DNA of 64,000 nucleotides. Origin: Oopsacas minuta (taxonomy: Eukaryota > Porifera > Hexactinellida > Lyssacinosida > Leucopsacidae). Shown piece by piece: positions 1 to 11,789 of this stretch (position 1 is the stretch's first letter; each line of letters begins with the position of its first letter). Position numbers and translations under genes: made by a program. The DNA lies in assembly GCA_024704765.1 (NCBI GenBank), contig JAKMXF010000321.1, positions 1,116,001-1,180,000 on the forward strand, written 5' to 3'. The notes beneath the pieces were generated by a model. It saw nothing but the letters and a program-made list of their open reading frames with translations, did not search any database and had not been told where the DNA came from.

Positions 1-25
1 CAGAATTTTTAGTTTGTAACTGATT

Positions 26-504
26 GTGTATTTAAGCTTTTTGTTTACAATGAATACGAGCAGAAGACAATGCACGAACCACCCAGATAACTTCTGCTAT
101 ATTTGTGGAAAATTTACGCCGAAGCCCCAGCGAAGAAATATTGCCAATCGTGTCAAGATTGGCTACAAGTATTACTTTGGTTGCAAAGTTGGTGACCAAG
201 ACAAGAACTGGGCACCTCACATCTGCTGTACCGTCTGCTATGCCAGTCTAATCCAATGGCTTAATGGAAAGAAGAAATCCATGCCATTTGCGGTACCTAT
301 GATTTGGCGAGAACTTAAAAACCATACGTCGGATTGTTATTTTTGCACAACAAATATTGCTGGATTTTCGACCTCTATACCGTGATGGAATCGCGGTATA
401 GAGGTCGATTTAACCCAAACATGATGGGGGACTACTGCTGGTTTCTCCAGCGTGAAACTGACACTGAACATGCTCGAAAGAGCAAGTGTATAAAGCACTT
501 TTGA
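26..504 (+). pseudogene. Internally deleted copy of a zinc-finger transposon-like gene
   Basis: Residues 1-119 (26-385) carry a cysteine pattern: CYICG, then a CxxC after GDQDKNWAPH, then DCYFC. The same pattern opens the longer copy at 20292. The frame stops at 383-385. At 385-504 a second open stretch begins in another frame and matches the extreme C-terminus of the same family (RYRGRF, then DYCWFLQR, ending at TGA 502-504). About 350 central residues present in the longer copy are therefore missing. The junction is flanked by a perfect 15-bp inverted repeat (368-382 and 394-408). I recall this family as a widespread multicopy arthropod gene of probable transposon origin, but I do not know a formal name for it. 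The window may begin just inside the element. Confidence 0.7.
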
Positions 505-869
505 GAGGATACAATGTTATTTTTGTCTGGTTTAATCATCCTGGGTTGTGTTAAATTGTGCAAAATGATAATTCTGTTATTTTCACTAGCAATTACTGTG
601 TTTATTACATGTAATGTTTTGTTCTGCACAGCCAAAATTAGCCAAAATGACAATTACGGGTTGTTGTGTGCATATGTCATATCTCAAAAACGTGACGTGT
701 TAGAAAAAATCTAAGGCCAGATTTGGATTCAGCATAGCCATATTAGTCTAGGTAAACTTGAAACGAGCAAGGAATAAAAGATAAGTTGTAAAATGTTGTC
801 CAGTGTTATTATTAAATTGTACAATAATTCAGATTATAGAGAGGAAGTGAATATTTATTTTTCCATATA
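505..869. other. Intergenic or intronic sequence, no gene seen
   Basis: AT-rich DNA downstream of the deleted element. An open stretch at 514-714 shows no recognisable motif and is probably chance. Confidence 0.4.
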
Positions 870-1030
870 CAGTGTAAGCTTAATACGAACACCAACGGAC
901 CGTACGGTTAAAATGTATTGGCATTTCCGGAGTTCATAAACCGGAGTATTATCCATTGAAGTACGGTTGTAGGGACCTGATTATGCACGAATATTGTTCG
1001 TCTTATCAGAAATTCGTATTAACGAGATAG
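870..1030. mobile_element. Short pogo-like MITE
   Basis: The left end after TA is CAGTGTAAGCTTAATACGAA. The right end, read on the minus strand, contains CTCGTTAATACGAA. A GTTCGTCTTAT motif lies near the right end. The TTAATACGAAC terminal motif recurs at 41160. A TA target and AT-rich interior fit a non-autonomous pogo/Tigger-type element. The right boundary is approximate. Confidence 0.45.
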
Positions 1031-1649
1031 TTTAAATAAATTAGTAAAATTACGCTAAGCAAAAAATAAAATAAAATACCGCCCCCCGCCCTTATTCGCA
1101 GAAAAAAATGGATGAGAAACAAGTAATTTATTTTACATGGCCTTATGAAAATTTATTACAATTGAATATTGGTTAGTTCTATTGAATTATTGAAGAAACA
1201 TATATTTTATCCTGAAAAATTACTAAAAGGTGAAGTTATGTCTATCCCCCTATAATATAGTATCATATCCCGATTAGTATCACTAATATGTCAATACGTA
1301 ATGGAATCAATTAGATATTAACTGGTATCTCGAGCTAGTGCTAATAGAACCTTCCACAAAATCAAAATTTGTAGATCACCCCTTATCCCGTGCCAATGGA
1401 ATTGTCTTTCTAACAAAAAGTTTGTACATACCGAAAAGGCTTACAACCGGCGTTCTTATAACCCGTACTCTTCTAATACAAAAACTATTGTAAGAAAATC
1501 GGTACAGGATTGAGAAATGGTTCATTACCGATATCCACTGTACAATTACTTTAGAGGATATATGCTATCAAGAGTAAGAGTAGTTATAAATTGTGATAAT
1601 TTTCATACTATCCCATTATTTGGTAATAAAATATCATATCTATCTTTAG

Positions 1650-2502
1650 CAATGGGATCTCCACAGCATCGACCCTCCTGCTTTCAACCCGGAGAGCTCA
1701 CCACTATCAGGGAAATAGCACAGCAACAGCAATTGCTGTCTAGAATGAATCTCAGTGATGAACCATTTTACTCACACTCTCATCAGGGTTCTCAGGACTC
1801 AGGTATGAAATTACCGTAACATTGTACAATTATCAACTGTCTTGCTAATACAATAATACTCAATACTGTAAGTCAGTGTTTCTCGACTTTTTCTAACTAC
1901 GGCAAACTTATTTCATTTATAATATTCAAGGCACACTTGTCTAAGGTAAATTCAATTTCAAACCGCAATGGAAAGATGTCCTTGAATTTTACCAAATATA
2001 TGCAAATATTGCTCTTAAAGGAGCAGTTTTCTTGACTATAGCACTTTCATTTCCAGAGGGCCCGAAACTAAGCCCCTGAAAACATTTTGGGCAAATTTGT
2101 ATTCTGCCAGTGACATTCTGAAGCACACAAGTATGCCGCTGTAGTAAGGCAATGTATGAACGATTCTACATAACGTATTGTGATCTAGGTATCGGGATAA
2201 TTGTAGCAGATAACACTGTAGAATCTATTCAGCCTGGAGAAGACTTTTTGCTGTCAAAACTAGATAATCCTCACACACAGTTATTGCCACATGATTCAAT
2301 TCCTTTTCCAGGATCTAACACTACATTGCATGATGAACCATACTTAATTGAAAATCCAGAAGTATCAGAATTTCAGCTCCACTTCCAGTCTACCTCCCCC
2401 ACACATTATGACGTATCTAAGCTGCAAGCTTCCATCTCAACTGAAATGCTCCTTGACGCAGTGACTGCAGTAGACCCAATTACACCACAGGGCCAGCCTT
2501 AA
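1650..2502 (+). CDS. Two 3' exons of a gene resembling the YAP/Yorkie C-terminus (partial)
   Basis: Exon 1650-1802 follows a CTTTAG acceptor and ends at GT 1803 in phase 1. It encodes MGSPQHRPSCFQPGEL, then a glutamine-rich IREIAQQQQLLSRM, then SDEPFYSHSHQGSQDSG. The next exon starts at 2207 or 2210, because the acceptor is a tandem TAGCAG; both choices keep the frame. It runs to TAA 2500-2502 and encodes QPGEDFLLSKLDNP followed by an acidic serine/proline-rich tail. The order 'SD-PF ... S-DSG ... P-EDFL---D' matches the segment of YAP/TAZ/Yorkie coactivators (Hippo pathway) that holds the DSG phosphodegron. No WW domain is in the window, so the 5' part would lie upstream. The identification rests on short motifs. 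The tail does not end in the canonical PDZ-binding motif, so another low-complexity nuclear protein is possible. Confidence 0.42.
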
Positions 2503-3000
2503 CTCTTCTCAATTTTCTAATTTGTCAGTACTCTTTAACTGACTGCCATAAGCGATCTATAAGCAACAACTCAACTGAAATTCTATCACTTTGTCCAAAT
2601 TACTTAGATATTTGCTTTTTTGCCCATTAGGCTGTGTATATTTTGAAGTCTGTTATCCCTTTCTGTTCTCAACTGGCGAGTGATGGACATCCCATTCATG
2701 ACAATATTTTAGAATTGTAATACTTCCCTAATAGTTATTCTCTACATTACTAATTGATTTATACATTAAACTACTTTGTATTTAATTCAATGAAAGCCGA
2801 TGGGAATAACATAAATTTATAGCATTATCATCTCCGTATTTATTTCTAGGAATGCTTAAAACAATTATCTGTCATTACACTAGCACAAAAAGTCAAAACT
2901 ATCATCCTAAATCAGAGAGCATCTCAACATAGGCTGTGAAGCTCCTAGAATATATGAAGCGGGATTATTGGTTCATCCACAGCACTCTAATACACTAATG
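2503..3000. other. Downstream flank, no gene seen
   Basis: AT-rich sequence after the stop of the preceding gene, presumably including its 3' UTR. No clear AATAAA immediately follows the stop. No repeat structure was recognised. Confidence 0.35.
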
Positions 3001-3300
3001 CAGCGGTTCCCAATTTTCTGGTAATATGGTCTCCTGGATATTTGGCCCGGGGACCATATGTACCAAATCGTCATAGGTTTTGGTACAAATGGACCCCTTA
3101 GTTAATATTTACGATTTTAAGCGAAAGGTCAAGGGAAGCCAAATACATAAATGAAGCCAAATTCAATTGTTACTAAAAGTGCTTCGTAATTAAGGGGGAC
3201 CATTTGTACCAATATATTTGACTATTTGGTACATATGGTCTCCCGGACCAAATATCCAGGGGACCATATTTACCAGAACACCAACCTGGGGTACATATAC
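3001..3300. mobile_element. Foldback MITE inserted in a hAT-type remnant
   Basis: About 85-bp inverted arms lie at roughly 3016-3105 and 3188-3286. Both contain TCTGGTAA, the 'GGATATTTGG' block and 'CCATATGTACCAAAT'. Outside the arms are CAGCGGTTCCCAA on the left and CCAACCTGGGGTACAT on the right. These are the typical terminal words of Charlie-like hAT elements, so the foldback appears to sit inside an older hAT fragment. No clean target duplication was found. Confidence 0.55.
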
Positions 3301-3984
3301 CTCTAGGTCGTCCACATACTGTGTTATAATTGATAGGTCCCGAAAAAAATGGGCTATTTTTTCGGCACCAGGATTGGTTAAACGAGTTTAGGATTATTAT
3401 TTCAGAAACAGTGCACTTTTGGTCGAATGAATGTATTACATACTTGTAGAATACATCGTCACCAGTCACCACATTAAAGCAAAAATTTAGTCAACATATG
3501 GCTATTTATTTGCTTAGTAAGCATTCATTAACTTCTAGGATATAATACGTATATTCGGTTAATCGAATAGTCTCATTCCGCACAGTTTATTTAGTGTTCC
3601 TATGATTTTAAGAGGTACGAAAATATAGATACACGAATTATGCTAGTCATCAGGTACCTTTGAGAATTATATTTTAGAAGATATTTCTAAATTCAATTGT
3701 TAGGTAATATTTGCAATTTTAGCCACAAAACATCATTGATTGTATTATAGAATAATTGTAGTGGTTAACCGGTAATATTGGAAAGGTTTTAACCACGCCC
3801 TTAATTCAGTTAACCAACCCCAGCCCTGTATAGAAATACGAAATGATCTGGAGGTGTGGGGGCAATTAGATATTTCCAATTGAAACTAAACAAATGATGC
3901 ATACAGGTTAACCATTGTAAAGCAAGTCATTGGACCTTACAGTTAACTGTCTGTACTATTCATAGACCACCAAATATATCTTAT

Positions 3985-4762
3985 GAGTCAAGTAAATTCG
4001 TCTGCTGTGTGAGGACATCCGATTCTTATCAGGAAGAAATGTACTTATATTAGGGGACTTCAGCGTTAAGAAATAGATCGGTAATTACACACTGTCTCAA
4101 ATAATACTGATTCAGTAGAGGAATTCCTGAATGTAATAAATGATCTATTTTTACTCCGCATATCTCAAGTCCTACAAGAGGGATCTCATCGAGTACGTTA
4201 GAAATAAGAGAAGGATCAATTCTTGATCTTGCATTACTAGATACCCCTATCTGTTATGGAGTTGAAATATTCCCCCCCCTCTTTACAAAATAAATATAGA
4301 ATTAGTAAATAGTGGACCGAAAACTCATTGCTTTCGAATTTTCCAACCTTTGGATGTATAATGGAACAAATTTCTATCAGTATATAATTCGATAGTGGCT
4401 CTCGTTGCTTAGCAAAACTAGGGATCAATATCACTAACATCAGTGATCTGCAAATACTGGAATCCTTGATTAAGCCGAATATACTTGTATTAGATATCTT
4501 AACCAATATGTGTATCATTCTGACCAACATGAGTTTTACCTCGGAAATCACAAATTTACTAAGAAACCCTAGTTGACTGGACCTATTCTATTGACAACGG
4601 AATCCCAGTTGACGTTATTTATAGACTTCAAGAAGGCATTTGATAAAGTCCAACATGGAATTATTTTAGATAAATAGGATTCAGTTGGAATCAATAGTAG
4701 TTTACTCAAATGGCTCAGTGAATTTCTTATTGGTCGGACGCAACAAGTATCAGATTTACCTT
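3985..4762 (+). pseudogene. Degenerate LINE (non-LTR retrotransposon) remnant
   Basis: Scattered plus-strand frames resemble a jockey/CR1-like ORF2. A 'LGDFSVKKIDR'-like endonuclease motif is near 4040, followed by FLNVINDLFLLR and SILDLALLDT. At about 4610-4762 come the reverse-transcriptase words LFIDFKKAFDKVQHGI and LLKWLSEFLIGRTQQV. In-frame stops and frameshifts break it throughout. It is a fossil with no coding capacity. Confidence 0.6.
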
Positions 4763-4849
4763 GATTATCCATTTTGGGTTTAACTTGCTTAGAGTTAAGA
4801 TGTTGGAGGGCAAACTTGATTCCAATCTGGAAATATTTAAATAACGAGC

Positions 4850-5290
4850 CTTTGTCTCACCACTTCACGATGAACTCGGCGCATTGCATCTCGAGGTATC
4901 CACCATTCTTCAAATTGACGGCACCTTTGAGTATTATAATATAGATATATTTAGAAAAATGTAATTCACAAATATATGTATATATGGGATATATAATATT
5001 GAACTGTTTTGTAAGATCAACCCCATTTGTAGCCGTTAAGAGCAAGAATCTGCGTAAATTTTGAGATATTGCTAATTTCTTTCCTTTATATTCATAAAAA
5101 CAACAATAAATTTACATATGATTAATCCAAAAGTGTGAAAATCGGATTCCGCATGTTCGATATATTTAGTGAAGTTTTATTGAATTCTATTTACTTCCTT
5201 GATAAACACGTTAAATACATAGTTATGTGACAATTTCAGAATTGCATACCGTAAATCCTTTCCTTGACAACGGACATCTATGTTTGAGTG
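4850..5290 (-). repeat. Interspersed repeat family B, copy 1
   Basis: On the minus strand this matches the plus-strand sequence at 23335-23815 over about 450 bp, including GTTGTCAAGGAAAGGATTTA, 'TTGCTCTTAACGGCTACAAA' and the terminal 'ACGAGCC'-type hairpin region. Related copies are at 8950-9320 (+), 15805-16010 (-), 16685-16780 (+, fragment) and 63110-63240 (-). Confidence 0.7.
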
Positions 5291-5805
5291 TCTAAGATTC
5301 AAAAAATTTTCTGGTGACTTGTGCCCCTGACCCCCCCTTACCGTCGCTCGCTTCACTCGCTCCAGAGCTCCTCCTCACGATGATCCCAGATACGCCACTG
5401 GACAATAATAGATATCTTCACAAAAGTTCCTATATTAAGTTTTGTTTCCATCTAAGCACTAGAATAATATATGTATATGTAAGTGTAGGAATCCATGTGT
5501 CTGAAAACCTTACAAGTGAGAAGGTGATTTCTGAATTTGGGAAAAATAATTTTAAAACCTCCGAAACTACTGAAAACTTTGAATTATAGTTTGAACTGAT
5601 GGGGCCTCGCCCATATTCTTGAACCAGGGCCCCCCCCCCTAACCTTAGTTACGCCACTGATATAGATCAATCGAACTGAAATTGATATTCCTACGATTTG
5701 CTAATCCAACACAAATTTCATGTCCCACCGAGTGTCGGACTATGCAAGTTCCACAGTATTCGTGTTGGTTCGAGACTTAACAGAATTCCATAAGTTATGT
5801 ATGTA
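5291..5805. other. Repeat-rich spacer, no gene seen
   Basis: Contains C-rich runs (5330-5340 and 5630-5640), each followed by TACGCCACTG. An open frame at 5314-5589 has no recognisable domain. Confidence 0.35.
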
Positions 5806-6286
5806 CAATGCAACCTCTATAAATGGGGAACCTATATACTCGGGGCAATTTTCCTCCACCTCCATTCATTTCCATAAATAAGAACCTCTATAAGCGGGAG
5901 TGGGGAATGGGGCATAGTTTAGAGAAAATTATGCCTCACACCATTGGAATTTACCTCTTTAAGTGGGAAATTCTACGAAAATTTTCTTAGATAATCAATT
6001 TTTGTGCTAAATTTTGATAAAAAAACTATGTACTTACCGCTATGAAGAATTGAAATTTTTGGTTTCTCAGAAGAAAATTTCCTACAAATTAATATATTCA
6101 CACAACAACCTCACGGCACATTATTTTACTATATATCATTGAAATAACAGTAATTGGAAGAAGTGCCTATAAATAATATCTGGTAAAGAACATTTACTTT
6201 TGAATTATGATTGGTGAATGGGGAGTGAGCAGGAGATTCACCGGCCCGACCTTCCGGGACCGCCTCCATTTATAGAGGTTCTACTG
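5806..6286. mobile_element. Pogo/Tigger-type MITE, 481 bp
   Basis: The left end is CAATGCAACCTCTATAAATGG. The right end in reverse complement is CAGTAGAACCTCTATAAATGG. The element is flanked by TA on both sides (5804-5805 and 6287-6288). Internal copies of 'ACCTCTATAAGCGGGA' are present and no transposase frame survives. The same terminal word occurs at 14993-15259 and 23810-23953. Confidence 0.7.
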
Positions 6287-6885
6287 TATCTTATATTCAA
6301 TTCTTGATAATGCAAAATTCTGCATTATACTTCATTTATAGCTATGGCTATATGTATAGGTTAGGTCTGAGCAAGTCCTGCTACTAGTGAAATTAGGCAG
6401 TAGGGTAGCGCAACTTTATCAAGTGTAGATATTATTTTCCATTAGAAAATATCATATGCCTGAAATTGCTGTAAGCACCAGCAAAAATACCGAATTTCAA
6501 CATGCATCACTAAAATCTGGCAAAATTTGCATTATTCTACATTTTAGGCCTATTTTTAAGGAACATTTTGATTTTGTACAGTGGAATTTCAAAAAATTAT
6601 CTGCCCTCGCTCTATGGAGCATATTTATTCGCCAAAAAAACGCGAAAAAATATGCGCGCACAAATGACATAGAGTGGCAAACAACAAATTTGTTACAGTT
6701 CCCCAACTTTATAAGGTCATAACTCGGTCAGTTTTTATGTTTCGTACGTGGATTTATTAAATGCCCTGATTATCCTCTATCTTCCTGTATGGGACGCTTC
6801 TACAGTATGACACTGTTAGAGTTAGTGATACGAGATTTCTCTCCCTTCATCTGGACATTCAGGTGTTGGTCGATAATCCTTTTGA
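6287..6885. other. Spacer with no recognised gene
   Basis: An open frame at 6456-6722 and its antisense partner at 6497-6706 overlap in opposite directions and show no family motif. I read both as chance. Confidence 0.35.
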
Positions 6886-8880
6886 CTAAGGGTTGCGTTG
6901 TATTGCGGGAAATTCGAACTCATGGGGACAAATCTTGGTCGGGTTGAACACACCAAGACCTCCATATTTTGCAGACAGAAAAAAGTTTACCCTCAGAGTC
7001 ACTGAAGCTAAACTGAAGAAGTGAGGGTAGAACACATCTTTAATGCAGTCTTCAAGGGGTTGATAAAGATAGGATATGTCTCCCATGGTGCACATTAGAT
7101 GCATCCACCGTTTAGATAGCCCAAATATGTATGTGGCATATGCAAACTGTGGTTCTCTCTTAACAAGTACAGAAGGAAATTTAAGTTCCTTAAACCAATC
7201 TTCAACCTTTTCCTTAACATAAGTCTCTTTAAACTGAATACTTCCTATCGCAGCGCCAATATACCTCCGACCACTAGTTGTGATACATATCACGGTGTCT
7301 TTGAATATTTCGGTTGCCTCATTTAGGAATTCCGGTTTAACAACAAGCCAGGTTTTATTAAGGTTTGGGAAATAACCTAGACCAGAGCCACCTTGATTTT
7401 AGAAATTTAGTAAGCCAGCAGTAGCTGAAACATCAGCATGCCATATTTGTTTACATGAAATACAAGATTGGTAAAATGCTGAGTAAGTAAAACCCAGAGG
7501 CACAATTGTCTCCCTGTGTCGTACCCTCATTAGATAAAATATGTTTTCCATTATTTAAGTACAGTAAAGCAGGTTCTTGGTATGTGTTTATGATAAAAAC
7601 GGAAAAAACTTTGACATATTTGCTGAATGTTCAATAGTGATGTTGCCCTGTTTAAGCTATTATAAGCATTCGTAGCATCAACAAGTAAAATGGCTTCACA
7701 ATCCTCCTCCTCAAACATTGTGTAAGAGTGTGCACGGCATTTTCACAGGGTCCAACAGCATTAATCATACCACCCCTGATTAACGTGGTCACGCCTTTCC
7801 AATTTTCTTCTTAACACTTCTCCTACACCTATAGGTCTATCTCCAGGGTACTTGTCTAATGTATAATATTGCATGAAAGTAGTGCCTGAATAGAGGTGTA
7901 GGGTCAACAAATTCAGTACATAGACGGCGACACATACCTGCAACTGAGTTACAAGTATCATGAGTTGTCTTGTCGAAAGATTTAGAACAAAGGAATCTTC
8001 TCCATGTATCTGAATTAACTCTTGGTTCTATAGACCTTTTGTTGTCATAGCAGCTCTGTGGATTGCCTCTGCATCAATGTTTTCATAGATAACTGATTGT
8101 ACTTTTGGCAGTGGTTTGTTGGTGATAAAATGATTATGACAAGGAGGATCAGCGTTTGGATACTTATTTTCAGGATTTTCATAACTTCAGGAGTGGTATT
8201 AAGAGGCTGAGATGGATTGCTGCCAAGCCAATTAAGAGCTGCTGCTACTCTACCATGGAGCATGAGTCCTGCAAATACTTTAGCAATATTTTCGGGTCTG
8301 CGATTACCGTTGATTTGTCGCTTTGAAATGGCTTTATATTCCTCCATAAGACTGAGGTACTTTCCTTTCTGTCAATTGTCTAACATAGTAAAAGGTGTCT
8401 AATGTGGTCACAGTTTTCCTTGACTTACTGAGTTTTTAAGCATCAATGGAATAAAAGTATGGATTGAAGGAAGGGCTGCAGATTCTAGGGTTATTTTATT
8501 TGTCCATGAGTTGATGAACCAAGTCAATTCTACAGTGAAGGTTCTATCACCAGTTCCTGAGCTGATGGAAGTTTACACGGATTTGTTTTCCAGGTTATAC
8601 CTTATCAAGAACGTGATTAAGCTGTTTGATGATATCAGTCCCTGCAAGGTTACCCCACTTGGCAGATGAAATGTCATTAGATAAAAAAATGAGTGAGGTG
8701 TAGAACAGTCTGTCTTTGCTAACCACTTAGAATTTGGATTTATAGAAAGATCAGTAAACTCTGCAACTGAAGTAACACATAAAGGATGAAACCATTTGTT
8801 ACATCCGAGACCGTCGTACCCCAGAGATTCTGGCTTAGAGTGCAAATACATATTACAAGTACAACATAACCAACCCGAAT
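6886..8880 (-). pseudogene. PHD-finger and reverse-transcriptase retroelement remnant
   Basis: In minus-strand order, 8851-8573 holds a PHD-like finger fragment (GCNKWFHPLCV). Next comes a linker with KVFAGLMLHGRVAAALNWL (8347-8045). The reverse-transcriptase words are RPIGVGEVLRRK (near 7840), ILLVDATNAYNSLNR (near 7670) and EGTTQGDNCASGFYLLS (near 7500). The C-terminal part is intact at 7293-6886 (GRRYIGAAIG, FGLSKRW, GGLGVFNPTK). This architecture matches retroelements I know from cnidarian and arthropod genomes, but I cannot assign a clade. Frameshifts between the blocks and a missing YxDD-type active-site block make it non-functional. Confidence 0.65.
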
Positions 8881-8949
8881 GCTCAGAATTGTTAGCACGG
8901 CTTGCTGTGGACGTGGAATTCGAATAGGCTTGCTCTAAACGGCTACCCA

Positions 8950-9320
8950 GAGGTAACTAAGTACGTTGAATCCGAATTTCGCACCCTCAAGGTTCTCGTA
9001 TATAAATTTATTGTTGTTTTTATGAATATACAGTAAACAAATTAGCAAAATCTCAAATTTATGTAGATACTTGCTCTCAACGGCTACTAAGGGGGGTTGA
9101 TCTTACAAAATAATTCAATGATATATATGCCATATACTTATAATTGTGAATTACATTGTTCTAAATATACCTATATTATAATACTCAATGGGGCTGTCAA
9201 TTTGTAGAATAATGGATACCTCGAGACGCAATATGCCGAGTTCATCGCGATGCGAGGGCCAAAGGCTCGTAATCTATACAATTAGGATGTTGAGTTGTGG
9301 GGACCCTGCTCGGTCGCACA
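8950..9320 (+). repeat. Interspersed repeat family B, copy 2
   Basis: Diverged copy of the repeat at 4850-5290 and 23335-23815. Shared words are 'TTTATTGTTGTTTTTATGAATATA', 'TTGCTCTCAACGGCTAC' and CCAAAGGCTCGTA near 9260. Confidence 0.65.
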
Positions 9321-10060
9321 CTCCTAAATCTGCCACTGATGGAGGGCAGGGTATCAGAGTATATGTATTGTTCAATATTGACGAAATTTTGGCCATGGTA
9401 TAATAGAGTGTCGGCCAAGTAGTACTTCTAGAGTCTAGACTGACTAGACTCCCAAGAAATTATGCCTTGCGCCACCCATAGCCACTTAATAGTTAATATA
9501 AATATATGGCTGTGTATGTCACCGAGAAGCCCGTTTGGAAATGTGTTTTCACCACATATCTCGAGAAATATGCAGGATTGAGTTTCGGTATGTATTAGTG
9601 ACATAAAGAATATTATATCAAAGTATGCATTCCAATTGTCCAAAATATGATTTCTCATTATGCGTTTTCGCAAAGGCTATTTTTAGAACGAAAAATGTTG
9701 CTTCACAAACTGCGTTTAATCAAAACATGTTCTCTGTGTTTTAATGCTTGACAGTTGTATAATATGACAGAGGCGAATAGTTAAATTGAAATTGTTATTT
9801 GGCATCTGTCAAAGTGTTGGATAATGAAAACTACTGATCATCGAGGTTATTTATACATCGTGGAATAGGAACCGGGACCAGATGGCATGTTCCGATAATC
9901 TAATAGTTTATTCAGATAATTTAGGTTAAGGGTGCTCAAACGGTGGCCCGCGAGGCCATTCGCTGTCGCCCGTGGATAATTTTCTTGTTTTCAATATTCA
10001 AAGTAGATTGACGTGCTCAATCGTCAGATAAAAATTGTTTTTTTCTAATCACCATATAGA
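9321..10060. other. Spacer with no recognised gene
   Basis: AT-rich sequence. 'GGGTGCTCAAACGGTGGCCCGCGAGGCC' near 9930-9957 resembles a hAT-type terminus and has a counterpart 'TTTGTGGCCCGTGGGGCGGAGCC' near 12140. No coding sequence was recognised. Confidence 0.35.
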
Positions 10061-10491
10061 AATTATTATATATACTCTGTAAATGCATCACTGTTCCTAG
10101 TATGAAAAATGTATTTAGTAACTATAGTTGCATTTGAATGTAATATTATCTAGCCAACTGAATTCAATTATTTTGGCAACTGAACTAAAAATTCAATTAT
10201 TTAGGCAACCGAACTGAAAAGTCAAGCAGGCCCAAAAGAGGGACTTGTTATTCATTCGATTAGGAGCGTTACCTTAGAGAGACACTATTAGCGAAGACTT
10301 GTTAATGTAGAAGAATATCTAGTAATTAACCATATTTTCTATTTCAGAATTACTTGCTAGTAATTATTGACTGTTTAGAACCAAACCTAGAAGTTACTAA
10401 TGTAATAATGTTTCTATACATTTTTAACATTCTGGTCTGAGTATATGAATCCACACTACAAAGGGATATGTTGAAATGATACCAATATATA

Positions 10492-11651
10492 TCAGGGCGT
10501 TCAATAAGTCTTGCGGGTCATGATATATCTTAGGAATTAGTCAAGTAATATATCTAACTTTCATATATTATAAGCCCATATAGTTAAACTCCATATACTG
10601 AAAGTTTCAAGCTTATTCAATACAAATTATGAATTTTTGAGATAATTACGTGTAGTCAATTTATACCCACTGTTGAATTTATGGCTTCAAAGGATGATAA
10701 TGTCAACCTCAAATGGCGAGCTTACATAGAGTTTCGCACAATACTCAAGATCTAGCCCGTACAGATCTTCAGCGAGTTACAGGAGATATTGTGCGTGGAT
10801 TGCCCTTCCAGATTTACTGTAGAGCGATGGGCTGCCCGTTTTAGATCTGGTGATGCTGATGTCACAGATTTGCCTCGATCTGGAAGACCGGTATCCGCCA
10901 CCACTTCAGAGAATATCGCAGTCATTGAAAGTATGGTCATGGAAGACAAGTGCATTACTGTCAATCAGTTAGAACAAAGTATGGAGATTTCATCGGGAGC
11001 TATTCATACAATTCTGACCACTGAGCTTGGCTACCGATCGATTTGTGGGAAATGGGTGCCGCATAAGCTCAGTGAGAATCAAAGGTTGGCACGACTGAAT
11101 ATTGCCAAGAAACTCTTGGAAACTTATGAGAACTGCGATTCTAGACGCCTAACAGAGATTATTACTGGTGACGAGATGTGGGTGTACTATTCAACACCAT
11201 CTAGCAAGTATATGAAGCGATCATGGGTGAGGGGCGACGAACAACCGGCGAAAATTCCTAGGCCCGACTTCAGAAAACCTAAGATTATGTATACCATCTT
11301 CTTCAGTAGTCATGGAATTGTCTTTCAATTACCTTGTGAGAGTGGCAAGGCTGTTACTGCTACTTTCTTTACAGAGCAAGTGCTTCCAAATTTGATAAAA
11401 AATATAGAAAAGTACCGCCCGAAAACCGGAACTCGAGGAATGAAGATTTTAATTGATAACGCCAGTTCCCATACAGCTAAGCTTACCAAAAATTTCTTGG
11501 ATGTAGAAGGGTTAGAATTACTTCCCCAACCACCATACTCAGGGTGGAAAGGTTAAAACTTTGTGTATCTGCAGGAGGGGATTACTTTGAATAAATAATA
11601 TAGTGAATTATTGTGTATGATATCACCCGAAAGACTTATTGAACGCCCTAG
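10492..11651 (+). mobile_element. Mariner element with complete ends
   Basis: The terminal inverted repeats are TCAGGGCGTTCAATAAGTC on the left and, on the minus strand, CTAGGGCGTTCAATAAGTC on the right. TA lies at 10490-10491 and 11652-11653. The total is 1160 bp, shorter than usual for mariner (~1.3 kb) because of an internal deletion in the transposase. Confidence 0.85.
10681..11615 (+). pseudogene. Mariner transposase, internally deleted
   Basis: The ancestral start is probably ATG 10681 (MASKDDNVNLKWRAYIEFRT), which reaches a stop near 10753. The longest open frame, 10789-11556, covers the helix-turn-helix region (RWAARFRSGD, DLPRSGRP), the WVPHKLSENQ linker, the first catalytic aspartate (TGDEMWVYY) and the second (ILIDNASSHTA). 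After LLPQPPYS the expected stretch with the third aspartate is missing. The sequence jumps, out of frame, to a mariner-like C-terminus (LKLCVSAGGDYFE, ending near 11600). The enzyme cannot be active. Confidence 0.8.
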
Positions 11652-11789
11652 TAGGGCGTATAATTTTAACCATTTGCCAAATTAATTGCTTTGTTTGCCA
11701 AAATAATTCAATTTTCAGTTCAGTTGCCAAAATAATTGAATTCATTTGTCAAGTTAATGGTGCATCCATTGCATTTACAAATTCCACAA

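Noticed and set aside
4857-5045. 62-residue open frame starting MLLTATNGVDLTKQFN, almost identical to one at 23609-23830
   Set aside because: Both lie inside copies of repeat family B. The similarity is that of the DNA repeat, and the third copy (8950-9320) does not keep the frame.
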